Assembly (NCBI RefSeq): GCF_038561965.1 | Contig: NZ_CP139348.1 | Location: forward strand, 3,348,001 to 3,412,000 | Source of the DNA: Stutzerimonas stutzeri | Lineage (GTDB): Bacteria > Pseudomonadota > Gammaproteobacteria > Pseudomonadales > Pseudomonadaceae | Direction: 5' to 3' | DNA length: 64,000 nt | Part shown: piece after piece, positions 1 to 8,739 of the stretch | How positions within the stretch are numbered: the first letter of the stretch is position 1 | How the letters are laid out: each line of letters opens with the position of its first letter | Notes under the pieces: generated by a model | Seen by the model: only the letters and a program-made list of their open reading frames with translations | Database searches by the model: none | What the model was told of the DNA's origin: nothing | Translations under genes and position numbers: made by a program

Positions 1-117
1 TCCTCCGGATTAGCATTTCGGCGTCACGAAACGTTTGTGTTTCGCGGCTTCATTGAAGACCAGACGGTGCTCGCAGTGGTTGCGAAAACGCTTCAAGAAA
101 TGACGGCACTGAAATAA
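1..117 (+). CDS. C-terminal end of a gene cut by the window edge, product unknown
   Basis: Frame 1 is open from the first base to a TAA at 115-117 and encodes 38 residues ending ...VAKTLQEMTALK. The start lies outside the window. The peptide is mixed hydrophobic and charged with no transmembrane segment or motif I recognise. It reads toward the small gene at 181, with a promoter-like element in the short gap between them, so the two may be transcribed separately. No function can be given from this fragment. It is called coding only because the frame runs uninterrupted and stops just before a promoter. Confidence 0.5.
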   Translation, partial: SSGLAFRRHETFVFRGFIEDQTVLAVVAKTLQEMTALK

Positions 118-118
118 C

Positions 119-147
119 TGAACAAAAATTGATCAAATCTGTATAAT
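119..147 (+). promoter_or_regulatory. Candidate sigma-70 promoter for the 59-residue protein
   Basis: A perfect -10 hexamer TATAAT lies at 142-147. A weak -35 (TGAACA at 119-124) lies 17 bases upstream. A purine-rich ribosome site (AAAGGA, about 166-171) and the ATG at 181 follow. The -10 is strong and the -35 poor, so position is inferred from spacing. Confidence 0.5.
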
Positions 148-180
148 GCCCGGTTCGACTGATTAAAGGACAAGCGACCC

Positions 181-360
181 ATGGCAACGAAAACCACCAG
201 CGCCAAACGCAAACCCGAACCGGCCTCTGAAACCAGCCAATCTCTAGCTGCGCAGATGGCCGCTTTCCTCAAAGCCGGCGGCGAGGTCCAGACCATTCCC
301 AACGGGGTAAGTGGCCAGACCAACGGCCCGTCCCGCCAGATCACCATCAGCAAGAAATGA
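181..360 (+). CDS. Small basic-tailed protein of unknown function (59 aa)
   Basis: A 59-residue ORF begins at ATG 181, preceded by AAAGGA and a TATAAT promoter. The first 15 residues are Lys/Thr/Ala/Ser-rich and basic (MATKTTSAKRK). The middle (LAAQMAAFLKAGGEV) could form a short amphipathic helix. The C-terminus is polar and Gly/Ser-rich, ending in ISKK. There is no signal peptide or membrane segment. I recall similar short proteins in pseudomonads without an assigned role. A basic unstructured head on a small helix would fit a nucleic-acid or protein-binding role, but that is inference only. It ends about 80 bases before the next gene. Confidence 0.7.
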   Translation: MATKTTSAKRKPEPASETSQSLAAQMAAFLKAGGEVQTIPNGVSGQTNGPSRQITISKK

Positions 361-439
361 TGATCTGAACCGCTTTCGGCGAGCCTGCAGTTCGGCTCGC
401 CGCGTTCTACCCCCCTCTTTTCTCGTCTCCGAGCGCACC

Positions 440-1165
440 ATGACCGACCCCGTACGCCTTGCCAAACGCCTCGCCGAGCAGCTCGGCTGTTCCCGGCGCG
501 AGGCCGAGCTGTATATCGAGGGCGGTTGGGTAACGGTCGACGGCGAACCGGTCGAAGCACCTTTTCTCAAGGTGACTCACGAGCAACGTATCGAGCTGCG
601 AGCCGGCGCCACGGCGAGGGAAATCGCGCCTGTAACCCTGCTGCTGCACAAGCCTGCCGGTGTGGAGATTGGCGCTGATGCCGACAGCACGCGCCGCGCC
701 CTGCTGGCCAGCGAGCACTGGAGTGACGACCCCAGCCGTATCGAACCCCTCAAGCGGCACCTGCTCCAGCAGAGCATCCTGCTACCACTGGACCCCGACG
801 CCAGCGGCCTGAGCGTATTCAGCCAAGAGCGCGACGTGATCCGCCTGCTGACCAGCACGCGCGACAAGCTGGAGGAGGAGTACGTCATCGAGGTCAGCGG
901 CGAAGCCGAAGAGAACGGTCTGGCGCTGCTTGCCAAGGGCATCGGCCATCGGGGCAGGATTCTGCCCAAGGCCAAGGTCAGCTGGCAGAGCGAAAACCGC
1001 CTGCGTCTGGTGATCAAAGAGCCCGCGCCCGGTGAAGTCCGCCTGCTCTGCGAGGCCATCGGCCTCAGCGTATTGGCCTGCAAGCGCATCCGCATCGGGC
1101 GCCTGTCCATGGCCAAGCTGCCGGTCGAGCACTGGCGCATCGTCGGTGAGCACGAGCGCTTCTAA
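440..1165 (+). CDS. RsuA/RluF-type RNA pseudouridine synthase with a non-canonical active-site loop
   Basis: The 241-residue protein has an N-terminal S4 RNA-binding domain (about 3-60: RLAKRLAEQLGCSRREAELY) followed by an RsuA-type pseudouridine synthase domain. These enzymes isomerise a specific uridine in rRNA or tRNA using a catalytic Asp in a GRLDxxTxGL loop. Here the loop reads LPLDPDASGL: Asp is kept, but the usual preceding Arg is Pro and the Thr/Ser is Ala. The C-terminal motif is shortened to VRLLCEAIG...ACKRIRIGRL. The ATG at 440 starts directly at the S4 domain; a longer frame from 311 would overlap the preceding gene, so I reject it. The family is secure, the target RNA and full activity are not. 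Confidence 0.82.
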   Translation: MTDPVRLAKRLAEQLGCSRREAELYIEGGWVTVDGEPVEAPFLKVTHEQRIELRAGATAREIAPVTLLLHKPAGVEIGADADSTRRALLASEHWSDDPSRIEPLKRHLLQQSILLPLDPDASGLSVFSQERDVIRLLTSTRDKLEEEYVIEVSGEAEENGLALLAKGIGHRGRILPKAKVSWQSENRLRLVIKEPAPGEVRLLCEAIGLSVLACKRIRIGRLSMAKLPVEHWRIVGEHERF

Positions 1166-1296
1166 CGCCGGCGCCTGATTCAGCAGTCTGCGCCGATCAG
1201 CGGCCCGTACTTGCTTTACAGGCCATGCTGAATCAGTCTTGAGCGGCTCGTTGCGGCAGATCGCCACGACAGTTCATTAGCCGAATCAGGATCGCG

Positions 1297-2067
1297 ATGC
1301 CGAAACTGCTGCTCTTGCTGCTGACCCTGTTTCCCCTGCATATCCTGGCGGCCAAGCCTGTTGCCGTCTGGGCCTATCAGCCCTCCCCGCCTTTTGCGTC
1401 CGAGCACAACATGGGTCTTTCCGAAGCCATGGTGCAACTGCTCAACGAGCACCCGACGAATCAGGGTCTCTACGATTTCACGCTGACTCAGCTGCCGCGC
1501 AAGCGCCTCGATGCCCGACTTGCCGCCAACGAGCCTGGCGTATTGCTGTGGGCCACGCCGGAGTTCTTTCCCGAGCGCCTGACCGCTCGCGCCAGCTGGA
1601 CCCGACCCTTGCTCTGCGACATCCAGGATTTCGTTTCGCGCAGCGACGCACCGGTCGATTACGAGGGACCGCGCTCACTGCACGGCATGCGCCTGGGCGG
1701 AATTCTCGGCCACCGTTACCGCGTGTTGCAGGACGATATCGACAAAGGCTTGATCCGCCGCGAGGACGTGCACAGCGACCTGCAAAACCTCAACAAGCTG
1801 CTGTCCGGCCGCCTCGACGTGGCGGTGATGCCTCGATCATCCAGGCTGTTCTACGGCCTGACCGAAGTACCGGAGGCGCAGCTGTACGTCTCGCCCAGCC
1901 CGCTCTACATCTTCGACCGGCATGTGCTGATGACCGCCAGTTTGCCTGCCGACACCGCGCAGTTCATCCAGCAGCTCATCGCCGATCTGCCGCACAGCGC
2001 GCGCTGGCAGACGCTGCTCAGGCGCTATGGCCTGCAGCAAATGAGCGCGCCCTGCTCCAACTATTGA
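1297..2067 (+). CDS. Periplasmic solute-binding protein, amino-acid ABC transporter type
   Basis: The protein has 256 residues. The first 18 form a cleavable signal peptide (MPKLLLLLLTLFPLHILA), and the rest resembles the bacterial extracellular solute-binding family 3 fold that binds amino acids or related small ligands. AGGA lies 6-7 bases before the ATG. No permease or ATPase gene is adjacent, so it may be an orphan binding protein or a sensor-type periplasmic domain. It shares direction with the downstream lipoprotein, about 77 bases away. The fold call rests on length, signal peptide and overall pattern; the ligand is unknown. Confidence 0.65.
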   Translation: MPKLLLLLLTLFPLHILAAKPVAVWAYQPSPPFASEHNMGLSEAMVQLLNEHPTNQGLYDFTLTQLPRKRLDARLAANEPGVLLWATPEFFPERLTARASWTRPLLCDIQDFVSRSDAPVDYEGPRSLHGMRLGGILGHRYRVLQDDIDKGLIRREDVHSDLQNLNKLLSGRLDVAVMPRSSRLFYGLTEVPEAQLYVSPSPLYIFDRHVLMTASLPADTAQFIQQLIADLPHSARWQTLLRRYGLQQMSAPCSNY

Positions 2068-2144
2068 GCGAACGTAAGCGCCGCTGGCGAATCGAAGCTG
2101 GCACAGCCCATACTGGCCAAAAGAAAACGGAGAAAAAGCCCGCC

Positions 2145-2693
2145 ATGAAAAAGGCAATGCTGTTCGGCCTGCTGTTGACCCTCGGCGGCTGCGCCAGCCA
2201 ACCCTGTGACGAGTCCCGCAGCGACAGCTGCCGTGCCGAGCGCCTGCTCTATCAGAACGACCTGATGCAGGCGAAAATCCTGATCTCCATCGCTGACGAA
2301 GACAGCTACGAACTGGCCCAGGCCCTGCTCAACCGCAGTGCGAAGCTGGATCGGCGCGGCGAAACCGAGTTCTACCAGGCGCTGCTGCTGATTCGCCAGG
2401 GCCCAGAGACTTCGGAAGTGCTGCAGCTGCTGGAGAAGGCCAAGCGCAAGGGTCATCCCCATGCGGTAGCGCTGCTCTACAAGATCTATCAGGAACCGTA
2501 CCTGCTCAACGAAGCCGATCTGGTACGCGCTGAATACTATCGCGAAGCCTACGGCGAGCTGGATGTCGCACGCAGCGGGTATCCGTCATTCGACAAGTCG
2601 CTGGAACTGGTCAATCAGCTGGTCGCGCCACCGCCGCCTTCGGTGCCGTATCAGGCGCCTTGCCCGCAGCACTGCCTGGATCAGTCGCGCTAG
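2145..2693 (+). CDS. Outer-membrane-type lipoprotein with helical repeats, unknown function
   Basis: The 182-residue product has a clear lipoprotein signal: MKKAMLFGLLLTLGGC, with lipobox LGGC and Cys16 as the lipidated residue. The residue after Cys is Ala, so sorting to the outer membrane is expected. The mature part is rich in short helices of TPR/Sel1 character (YELAQALLNRSAKL, FYQALLLIRQ, HAVALLYKIYQ) and ends in a Pro-rich tail with two Cys (CPQHC). GGAG precedes the ATG. A longer upstream reading in the same frame overlaps the previous gene and is rejected. Likely a scaffold or assembly lipoprotein; the role is not assignable. Confidence 0.7.
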   Translation: MKKAMLFGLLLTLGGCASQPCDESRSDSCRAERLLYQNDLMQAKILISIADEDSYELAQALLNRSAKLDRRGETEFYQALLLIRQGPETSEVLQLLEKAKRKGHPHAVALLYKIYQEPYLLNEADLVRAEYYREAYGELDVARSGYPSFDKSLELVNQLVAPPPPSVPYQAPCPQHCLDQSR

Positions 2694-2716
2694 CTGCGGG
2701 CTCTACCAACGTTCAG

Positions 2717-2905
2717 TCAGGGCGCGGGGGTTTGCGAGATGCGCGGTTCTTCCTTGCCCTCGGCCACCGCGCGGGCTTCCTCTTCGCTGGCATACGGGCC
2801 GCCGACGACAGTGCCGTTCAGCTCCACTACCCAGCACACGGCCCAAGTCGGGCGCCAGGCTTTAGGTACATCGTCGCCGCTGAGGTGCTTGATCTGAGAG
2901 GTCAT
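2717..2905 (-). CDS. Small conserved-looking protein of unknown function (62 aa)
   Basis: The ATG at 2905 is preceded on the minus strand by GGAGAA at good spacing, which decides this start over one 63 bases upstream. The 62 residues contain a central WAVCWVVELNGTVVGGPYAS stretch, which looks like two beta strands, followed by an acidic helix (EEEARAVAEGKEE). This beta-beta-alpha layout with an aromatic core suggests a small soluble domain. There is no signal peptide. It is convergent with the upstream lipoprotein gene and divergent from the next one. Function unknown. Confidence 0.6.
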   Translation of the reverse strand: MTSQIKHLSGDDVPKAWRPTWAVCWVVELNGTVVGGPYASEEEARAVAEGKEEPRISQTPAP

Positions 2906-3083
2906 GGCGTTTCTCCATCGTTGCTGGGATAAAACGGCCGCCTCGCTGTTGCGACCCGGCCCATGCAATGCAGACCACAGGGCAGCCGCCTTTGCTCGTC
3001 CAGTTCGACGAAACGGCCGATCGGACGAACCCCTGGCGCCGCCACGGCTCTACACAACAAGCGCCGCACAGCGAGGAAAGACG

Positions 3084-3947
3084 ATGCGCATCACCACCCG
3101 CCTGCTACTGCTGACGTTGCTCACCGCATTATTGATCTCCGGTTGCAGCCGCGCGACGCTGGTCTATCGCAACCTCGACATGCTGGTTCCCTGGTCGCTA
3201 AATGACTACCTGGATCTGGATCGCAGCCAGCAACGCGACTTGCGTGAGCGCTTGCGCCAGCACCTGGCGTGGCACTGCAGCACTCAGCTGCCGGAGATTC
3301 TCGCCAGCCTCCAGCAGCTGGAACGCGAGAGCGCCAGCGGTCAGCTCGAACGCCAGGATCTGGAGCCGCATTACCGTGGCGTTCGCGAGGCCATGCAGAG
3401 CATCGCCGTGGAAGTCACCCCCACTGCCACCGACTTGCTGCGTGCACTCAGCGACGCGCAGGTCGATGAGCTGCGCCGTTCTCTGGAAGAAAACCGCCGC
3501 GAGCACCGGGAGAAGTATCTGGCACCGCCGCTGGACAAGCAGATTCGCGAACGCGCCGAGCGCATGCAGGAACGCCTGCAGTACTGGTTCGGCCCGTTGA
3601 ATGCGGAGCAGCGTCAACGCGTACTGCTCTGGGCGCATACCCTGGGCGAGCAGAACAGCCGTTGGCTGGACAATCGCGAGCGCTGGCAGAAGATGCTTGT
3701 CGAAGCGGTCGAGGAGCGTCACGACGACGGCTTCGATGCCCGCATCGCGCGGCTCCTGCAGGAGCGCGAAGCGCTGATGAATGAAAACGATCGAGCAACC
3801 TTTCAACGTGCCGAACAGGCCGGCCTGGACCTCGTCGCCGACCTGCACACCCTCGCCGACGATGGGCAGCGTGCCCACCTCACCAACCGCCTCGCACAGT
3901 TGCAGACTGACTTCGGCAGCCTCAAGTGCCTGCCGCCAGAAGGCTGA
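3084..3947 (+). CDS. DUF6279-type lipoprotein, alpha-helical
   Basis: The 287-residue protein starts MRITTRLLLLTLLTALLISGC, a typical lipoprotein signal with Cys21 in the lipobox ISGC. The mature region is almost entirely charged amphipathic helix with many Arg, Glu and Gln (RERLRQHL, ELRRSLEENRREHREKY, ERAERMQERLQYWFG). It fits the DUF6279 lipoproteins found in pseudomonads, whose function I do not know. GAGGAAAG lies before the ATG. The gene ends 16 bases from the convergent helicase gene, leaving no room for a separate terminator. Confidence 0.72.
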   Translation: MRITTRLLLLTLLTALLISGCSRATLVYRNLDMLVPWSLNDYLDLDRSQQRDLRERLRQHLAWHCSTQLPEILASLQQLERESASGQLERQDLEPHYRGVREAMQSIAVEVTPTATDLLRALSDAQVDELRRSLEENRREHREKYLAPPLDKQIRERAERMQERLQYWFGPLNAEQRQRVLLWAHTLGEQNSRWLDNRERWQKMLVEAVEERHDDGFDARIARLLQEREALMNENDRATFQRAEQAGLDLVADLHTLADDGQRAHLTNRLAQLQTDFGSLKCLPPEG

Positions 3948-3963
3948 CGAGCATCCCTGGCGC

Positions 3964-6900
3964 TTAGCGTCTTGCCGGTGTTAGCAGCCGGCGCGCTTCG
4001 CGCTGCCCGGTTTCATCCAGTTCGACCAGCCATTGCGGCTTGCCAGCCACCAGCACCGCCAGCGGCGTGCCGTCGCGATAGAGAATCCGGTTTGTTGCCA
4101 ATGCCGGCACCTTGCTGCCCGGCAACAGCGCGCCCAGCTGATTCAGCGGGTCCACCGCCGAAACGGCCAGCATCTCGCCGGTCAGCGGCCGCTTGCGCAC
4201 TTCTCGCAGCAGACCGACCGCCTCCGGCAGGGCGAATTGCTCACCAGCCACACCGGCGACGAAGCGCCCGCCACGAATCTCGCCGCGTGCTTCCAGCCGG
4301 TGGTAAACCCGTAACAGCTCGCGCCAAGGCGGCAGCCAGTCGGCCTCACGCGTCAGCAGGCGCCAGAACACCACACCGTAGCGGCGTAGCAGTACGCGGG
4401 CGATATGCTCCAGCGCCTCGACATCGACCGCGGCTGGTCGCGCCGTATCGTTTGGTATGCCTGGCTTGCGCACCAGCGCCCATCGGCCGGCATCGTCCAT
4501 GCCGCCAATAAAGGCGCCGCCACGGCTGCGGCGGGTCGTGCGCGAGCGTTTGCTCGCCGGCGCCAGCAATGCGCGCAGACCGGCGAAACTGTCGGCGTTC
4601 ACCAGCCCCACCGCCACCAGCTCGCCAAGGGCGCCCTCCAGCTCGCTGCGCAGCAGGTGCGCCTCGTGCTGCAATTCATCGAAGAACAGCGCGCCCTGGG
4701 CCTGCAGGCAATCGAACACCCGCTGCGCCCGTGCAGACATTTCCGGCGCCGGTGCGTCGCTGGCCAGCGCGTACCAGGCCGGCAGCTGGCGGCGCGGCAG
4801 CAGCACGATCGGCGTGCCGCGTACCGGCCCGCCGCTGGCCTTGAGCCGTCCGGCCAGTCGCGTCCAGACGATGCGACCAGAGCGGCACAGTTCGTCCAGC
4901 CAGGTTCCGCCGTAGTCCTTCAGGCGCGCCGGCAACAGGTCGGCTTCCCAGGCCGCAGCAGCTGCCTGATAGCCCTCGAGCTGCTCGACTACGCCCGCCA
5001 GCGCTTCGCGTCCCTGCATCCGCGTTTCGCCAGAAAGATGCTGCCAATCAGCAAGAAAACGCATGAAATCGGCACGCTCGACGGGCTCGATCTCCCTGCG
5101 CAGGCGTTTGACCGTGTAGCGATGGATGCGCGCCAGCAAATGCCGCTCGCACCACTCATCTTCCACCGCACCGGCGCTGAAACGCCCGCGCATCACGTAA
5201 CCCTGACTTTCCAGGCGAATCAGCGCCGTCGCGACGGCAGAAGCCGGCAATGCCAGCGGCCGCGCGATCAAGGACACGGGTAACGGACCGAAGCCACTCA
5301 GCCGGGCGCGAATCAGCTCGACCAGCGCATCCTCTTCCGCGAGCGGCTGGTCGTACCCGGCGGGCGCCTGCAGATGCGGCTCGAACGGGGCCTGCGGATA
5401 GATCGCGCGCAGCAACATCAGCCGCTCGAGTGGCAGCCAGAGGACGCGGTCATGCGCCACTTGCATACGCGTCGCGCGCCCGGCACGGGCCAGCTCGGCC
5501 AGCCATTCAAGCCACTGCGGCTGCGCAGTGGCCTCGGATTCGGCGACACAGGCCAAGGCTGTCAGCGCTTCGTGCACCTCGTCGGCATTGCGCGCCTCGG
5601 GCCAGGCCTCCTCGCGCACCGCGGCGATTGCCTCGGGGTCCAGCGCGCCGAGATCATCGCTCGATTCCGGATCGCTCCAGCGCCGCGCCAACACCGCCTG
5701 GGTGCGTCGTTCTTCCAGCGGCGCGTCATCGAGAAAGGCGTACGGGCGTGCGCCGAGAATCTCCATGGCCAGCGGCGATGGCGCCGGCAGGTCGCGGGCC
5801 AGCAGCTCGATCTCACCGCCTTCCATGCGGCGCAGCAGCGCGAGCCAACCTTCACTGTCCATGGCCTCGTGCAGGCAGTCCTCGAGGGTCTGTCGCACCA
5901 GCGGATGGTCCGGAATCTCGCGCTCGCCGACGATGTTTTCCAGGCACGCGACCTGATCGGGGAACACCGTGGCCAGCAGGTCTTCGCTCTTCATGCGCTG
6001 CAGCTGTGGCGCCACCTTGCGTCCGCCAGCCATGCGCGGCAGGGCCAGCGCTGTGGTGGCGATCCAGCGCCAGCGCACGCCAAACAGCGGTGCATCCAGC
6101 AGCGCCTGTATCAGCACCTGCTCGGCGCTGGCCGAATTCAGGTAGCGCCAGACTTCCGCCAGCGGGAAGCTGTGGCTGGTGGAAAGCGAAAGGATGATGG
6201 CGTCTTCGGTCGCCGCCGCCTGCAGTTCGAAATTGAAGGTGCGGCAGAAGCGTTTGCGCAGCGCCAAGCCCCAGGCGCGGTTGATCCGACTGCCGTAAGG
6301 CGAATGAATGACCAGCTGGGTGCCACCGGATTCGTCGAAGAAGCGCTCCATCACCAGTCGCTGCTGGGTCGGCAACGCCCCTAGCGCCGAGCGAGCGCGG
6401 GCCAGGTACTCGACGATTTGCCGCGCGGCTTCGTCCGCCAGGCCTAGAGTGCCGGTGAGCCAGTCGATGGCAGGCCTCAGGCGCGAGCCCGCTGTCGAGT
6501 CTTCGGCCACCACTTTGGTGGGGTCGGCATCGTTCAGACACTGCTCAATGTCATCGCGCAGGCGTGCCACGGCAAAGGACAGCTCATCGCTGCGCCCCGG
6601 CGCCTCGCCCAGCCAGAACGGGATGCTTGGCGGCATACCCTGGGCATCCTCGACACGCACCCGCCCGGCTTCGATCTTGAGGATGCGGTAGGACGTATTG
6701 CCCAGCTGGAACACATCACCAGCAAGGCTTTCCACGGCGAAGTCTTCGTTCACCGTGCCAATGTTCAGCCCTTGCGGTTCCAGCAGCACGGCGTAATCGG
6801 CGTTATCAGCGATGGTGCCGCCGGAGGTCAGCGCGGTCAGCTGCCCGCCGCGCCGGCCACGCAGGCTGCGTGTCGCCAGGTCGCGATGCAGGTAGGCACC

Positions 6901-8307
6901 GCGCGTTCCATGGCGGGTGGTGTAGCCCTCGGCGAGCATCCGCAGCAGCGCTTGAAAGGTTGCCTCGTCGAGTGCCGCGTAAGGCATCGCCCGGCGAAAC
7001 AGCTGCAGCAACGCCTCCTCGCCCCACTCACGGCAGGCCACTTCGGCGACGATCTGCTGCGCCAGTACATCCAGCGGCGCCTGCGGGATCTTCAGCGTAT
7101 CCAGCTCGCCACGGCGTACCGCGTCGAGCAGCGCGGCGCACTCGATCAGGTCGTCCCGTGAACTGGGAAACAGCCGTCCCTTGGAGACACCCGCTACCTG
7201 ATGCCCAGCCCGCCCGACCCGCTGCAGAAACGCCGAGATCGAGCGCGGCGAGCCCAGCTGACAGACCAGTTCGACATCACCGATGTCGATCCCCAGCTCC
7301 AGCGAGGCCGTCGCAACCAGCACCCGCAACTCGCCGCGCTTGAGCTTCTGCTCGGCGGTCAGACGCTGTTCGCGGGCCAGGCTGCCATGGTGCGCAGCCA
7401 CCACCTCAGCGCCCAGCCGTTCGGCCAGGTGCCGCGTGGTGCGCTCGGCCATACGCCGCGTGTTGACGAACACCAGCGTGGTGCGATGCTCGCCAGCCAA
7501 CGCCGCGAGACGGTCGTAGACGAGTGCCCAGGTGTCGTTGCTCATGACCGCTTCCAGCGGCACCGGCGGCACTTCCAGCGCCAGATCGCGAGCGCGCCCA
7601 TGGCCGATATCGACGATCTCGCACGGTCGCTCGACGCCCACTAGAAAGCGCGCGACCGCATCGATCGGCTTTTGCGTAGCCGACAAGCCGACGCGCACAA
7701 GCGGCCTGCCACATAGCGCTTCCAGCCGTTCCAGCGACAACGCCAGGTGGCTGCCGCGCTTGTTGCCGGCGATGGCGTGAATCTCATCGACGATAACGCT
7801 CTGTACGTCAGCGAGCATTTCGCGGCCGGATGCGGAGCCGAGCAGGACATAGAGCGATTCCGGCGTGGTGACCAGGATGTGCGGCACCCGTTTGCGCATC
7901 GCATTGCGCTCGGCCTGCGGTGTGTCGCCGGTGCGCACCGCGGTGCGGATTTCCAGCGGCGGCAACCCTAGCCGCGCTAGCTCCGCCGTGATTCCGGCGA
8001 GCGGCTCTTCCAGGTTGATATGGATGTCGTTGGACAACGCCTTCAACGGCGAGACGTAGAGCACCCGCGTAGCGTCAGCCAGCCCGCCCTCGGCCTGGCC
8101 CTGTTGCACCAGCGCGTCGATGGCCGCAAGAAAGGCGGTCAGCGTCTTGCCCGAGCCGGTCGGTGCGGCGACCAGAGTCGAACGCCCCGCGCGGATCAGC
8201 GGCCAGGCCGACGCCTGGGCCGGCGTCGGCACGGGAAAGCTGCGGGAAAACCAGCCCGCTACAGCGGGGTGGAAACGGCTAAGGGGATCGGCAGATGGCA
8301 TGCTCAT
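3964..8307 (-). CDS. lhr: Lhr-type long ATP-dependent DNA helicase
   Basis: This 1447-residue superfamily 2 helicase has Walker A APTGSGKT near the N-terminus, a DEAH-like motif II (VDEIHA), motif III GLSAT and motif VI QRVGRAGHQ, all within about the first 370 residues. Winged-helix and Lhr-specific domains follow, then a long C-terminal region. The size matches full-length Lhr (about 1500 aa in E. coli) rather than the shorter ligase-associated form of about 820 aa. Lhr is a 3'-5' translocase linked to DNA repair; the E. coli C-terminal half has been reported to have uracil-DNA glycosylase activity. ATGs at 8343, 8307 and 8301 are all possible. I take 8307, but no strong ribosome site decides it. 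Confidence 0.88.
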   Translation of the reverse strand: MSMPSADPLSRFHPAVAGWFSRSFPVPTPAQASAWPLIRAGRSTLVAAPTGSGKTLTAFLAAIDALVQQGQAEGGLADATRVLYVSPLKALSNDIHINLEEPLAGITAELARLGLPPLEIRTAVRTGDTPQAERNAMRKRVPHILVTTPESLYVLLGSASGREMLADVQSVIVDEIHAIAGNKRGSHLALSLERLEALCGRPLVRVGLSATQKPIDAVARFLVGVERPCEIVDIGHGRARDLALEVPPVPLEAVMSNDTWALVYDRLAALAGEHRTTLVFVNTRRMAERTTRHLAERLGAEVVAAHHGSLAREQRLTAEQKLKRGELRVLVATASLELGIDIGDVELVCQLGSPRSISAFLQRVGRAGHQVAGVSKGRLFPSSRDDLIECAALLDAVRRGELDTLKIPQAPLDVLAQQIVAEVACREWGEEALLQLFRRAMPYAALDEATFQALLRMLAEGYTTRHGTRGAYLHRDLATRSLRGRRGGQLTALTSGGTIADNADYAVLLEPQGLNIGTVNEDFAVESLAGDVFQLGNTSYRILKIEAGRVRVEDAQGMPPSIPFWLGEAPGRSDELSFAVARLRDDIEQCLNDADPTKVVAEDSTAGSRLRPAIDWLTGTLGLADEAARQIVEYLARARSALGALPTQQRLVMERFFDESGGTQLVIHSPYGSRINRAWGLALRKRFCRTFNFELQAAATEDAIILSLSTSHSFPLAEVWRYLNSASAEQVLIQALLDAPLFGVRWRWIATTALALPRMAGGRKVAPQLQRMKSEDLLATVFPDQVACLENIVGEREIPDHPLVRQTLEDCLHEAMDSEGWLALLRRMEGGEIELLARDLPAPSPLAMEILGARPYAFLDDAPLEERRTQAVLARRWSDPESSDDLGALDPEAIAAVREEAWPEARNADEVHEALTALACVAESEATAQPQWLEWLAELARAGRATRMQVAHDRVLWLPLERLMLLRAIYPQAPFEPHLQAPAGYDQPLAEEDALVELIRARLSGFGPLPVSLIARPLALPASAVATALIRLESQGYVMRGRFSAGAVEDEWCERHLLARIHRYTVKRLRREIEPVERADFMRFLADWQHLSGETRMQGREALAGVVEQLEGYQAAAAAWEADLLPARLKDYGGTWLDELCRSGRIVWTRLAGRLKASGGPVRGTPIVLLPRRQLPAWYALASDAPAPEMSARAQRVFDCLQAQGALFFDELQHEAHLLRSELEGALGELVAVGLVNADSFAGLRALLAPASKRSRTTRRSRGGAFIGGMDDAGRWALVRKPGIPNDTARPAAVDVEALEHIARVLLRRYGVVFWRLLTREADWLPPWRELLRVYHRLEARGEIRGGRFVAGVAGEQFALPEAVGLLREVRKRPLTGEMLAVSAVDPLNQLGALLPGSKVPALATNRILYRDGTPLAVLVAGKPQWLVELDETGQREARRLLTPARR

Positions 8308-8424
8308 GCCGATGAATATGGTGGCGCTCCGGCCGTTGCACAAGCGACAGCCGGTCGGTGGTGGCGAAACGGCCTTGGGATATGGCGGTCAACTCCAGAC
8401 ACCAGCAACGCAACGGAGATAACC

Positions 8425-8730
8425 ATGACGACTACCCCGCTCAGCCTCGACAACGCCATGCAACTGGCCTCGGAAGCCTTTCTGCCCTGCGGTTGCGTGA
8501 CCAGCGCCAACCCCGAGGACGACAGCTTCGGCTTCACCGTGATGAACGGCAAGGGCGAGGAAATCACGCGGGTAGCGCAGGTGCGCGACTACGCCGACCC
8601 GTTGCGCATGGCACAAGTGATCGAGCAGACCCGTCAGGAGCTGATCGACAAGGGCTGCGCCCTGGAGCCATGGACGATGCCCTTCATCACCGACGCCAGC
8701 GCCATCCCGGAAACCACGCCGAACTACTGA
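8425..8730 (+). CDS. Hypothetical protein (101 aa), paired with a dehydrogenase
   Basis: A 101-residue soluble protein with GGAG close to its ATG. It has a CGC motif near residue 22 (LPCGCVTSANPEDDSFGFTV), an apparent beta hairpin, and a C-terminal helix (MAQVIEQTRQELIDKG). No signal peptide or membrane segment. It ends 9 bases before the downstream short-chain dehydrogenase, so the two are probably co-transcribed. I do not recognise the family and give no function. Confidence 0.65.
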   Translation: MTTTPLSLDNAMQLASEAFLPCGCVTSANPEDDSFGFTVMNGKGEEITRVAQVRDYADPLRMAQVIEQTRQELIDKGCALEPWTMPFITDASAIPETTPNY

Positions 8731-8739
8731 GGAGCCGGC

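Noticed and set aside
139..154. CTGTATAATG as a LexA (SOS) box
   Set aside because: A LexA box needs CAG ten bases after CTG; the sequence has a GG there instead. The element is better read as a -10 hexamer.
1548..2144. Upstream extension of the lipoprotein gene
   Set aside because: It would overlap the solute-binding protein gene. The lipoprotein signal at 2145 with its ribosome site marks the real start.
4405..6384. Several long plus-strand frames opposite lhr
   Set aside because: They overlap each other and the helicase, and their Arg/Ala/Pro-rich products look like antisense shadows of high-GC coding sequence.
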